Below, in pieces: positions 13,603 through 13,920 of a stretch of 13,920 nucleotides of DNA. The stretch spans positions 1 through 13,920 of the forward strand of contig URJS01000066.1 in NCBI GenBank assembly GCA_900548205.1. The letters are read 5' to 3'. The number at the start of each line of letters is the position of its first letter. The stretch's first letter is position 1. The position numbers and the translations under genes are program-made. The notes beneath the pieces were generated by a model. It was not told the DNA's origin. It saw only the letters and a program-made list of their open reading frames with translations, and ran no database searches. The stretch is from an uncultured Roseburia sp. (GTDB lineage: Bacteria > Bacillota > Clostridia > Lachnospirales > Lachnospiraceae).

Positions 13603-13920
13603 CTATCTTCTCAGCGAAAAATCCGAGTTGTCCAATGTCAGGTTACGATTATAGTACGGATCGCCAGCCTCAATCTGCTCCCGCCAAAAAGAAAGCAGAC
13701 GCTCCGTCTCTCCCAAAAAACGTTCCACCTTTTCGGGAGAATCCTCAAGCCCTCTGGATTTTGATTCATAATGATACAGCTCCGCATACGGATCATATAC
13801 GACAAGCTTTCCGAGCGCACGCACCTTCAGACAGTAGTCAATGTCGTTAAACGCAACTGCCAGCTCCTCTGTCATTCCTCCGACCGTCTCATACACACTG
13901 CGCTTTGTCATCATGCACGC
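13603..13920 (-). CDS. Family 2 glycosyltransferase, C-terminal part (cut by window edge)
   Basis: Only the last 105 residues are present; the frame stays open to 13920 and continues outside. The visible part begins ACMMTKRSVYETVGG, has the AVAFNDIDYCLKVRALG catalytic-base region of a GT-A domain, the YHYESKSRG block, and ends with GDPYYNRNLTLDNSDFSLRR. It aligns without gaps over most of its length to the end of the second domain of the neighbouring 648-residue protein, with well over half of the residues identical, so these are tandem paralogues. The full protein is therefore likely to be a similar large GT2 enzyme. Internal ATG codons at 13914 and 13911 are not starts, as homology continues upstream of them. 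The zinc-ribbon gene follows within about 31 bp. Confidence 0.88.
   Translation of the reverse strand, partial: ACMMTKRSVYETVGGMTEELAVAFNDIDYCLKVRALGKLVVYDPYAELYHYESKSRGLEDSPEKVERFLGETERLLSFWREQIEAGDPYYNRNLTLDNSDFSLRR

Overview
The window looks like chromosomal DNA of an endospore-forming member of the Clostridia, most likely a Lachnospiraceae relative. The reasons are a SpoIIR sporulation gene with a sigma-F-like promoter, strong GGAG/AGGAG ribosome binding sites, AT-rich intergenic stretches, and a single-pass HtrA and an LCP enzyme of Gram-positive type. No species can be named from sequence alone. I see no insertion sequence, prophage, CRISPR array, tRNA or rRNA. Almost everything is on the minus strand; only the HAD phosphatase gene at the left edge is on the plus strand.

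Left part (1-3733). A plus-strand HAD-IIB phosphatase gene (234-1031) follows a good sigma-A promoter and a leader containing a terminator-like hairpin. It converges with, and overlaps by 11 bp, a minus-strand MATE transporter gene (1021-2313). The probable MATE terminator lies inside the HAD coding sequence. Upstream of MATE on the same strand are a DUF1934/YwiB-type gene (2353-2802) and spoIIR (2915-3547), the latter preceded by a close match to the forespore sigma-F promoter consensus.

Middle part (3657-5283). A membrane-anchored HtrA-type serine protease with a Gln/Asn/Gly-rich cytoplasmic tail (3761-5203) ends at a clear intrinsic terminator, which is merged with a second long hairpin.

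Right part (5323-13920). Eight consecutive minus-strand genes, in transcription order: the C-terminal end of a family 2 glycosyltransferase (cut by the window edge), a 65-residue four-cysteine zinc-ribbon protein, a two-domain family 2 glycosyltransferase paralogous to the first, a rhamnosyltransferase-like family 2 enzyme, a polyprenyl-phosphate sugar-1-phosphate transferase, an LCP ligase, a second rhamnosyltransferase-like enzyme, and a polytopic membrane protein resembling DUF6056 proteins. A sigma-A-like promoter sits before the sugar-phosphate transferase. Together they read as part of a locus that starts a glycan on undecaprenyl phosphate, extends it on the cytoplasmic face, and attaches it to peptidoglycan through the LCP enzyme. 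The export machinery (ABC transporter or Wzx/Wzy) and the nucleotide-sugar genes are not in the window and are expected to the right of 13920. The most unusual item is the zinc-ribbon gene tightly packed between the paralogous glycosyltransferases.
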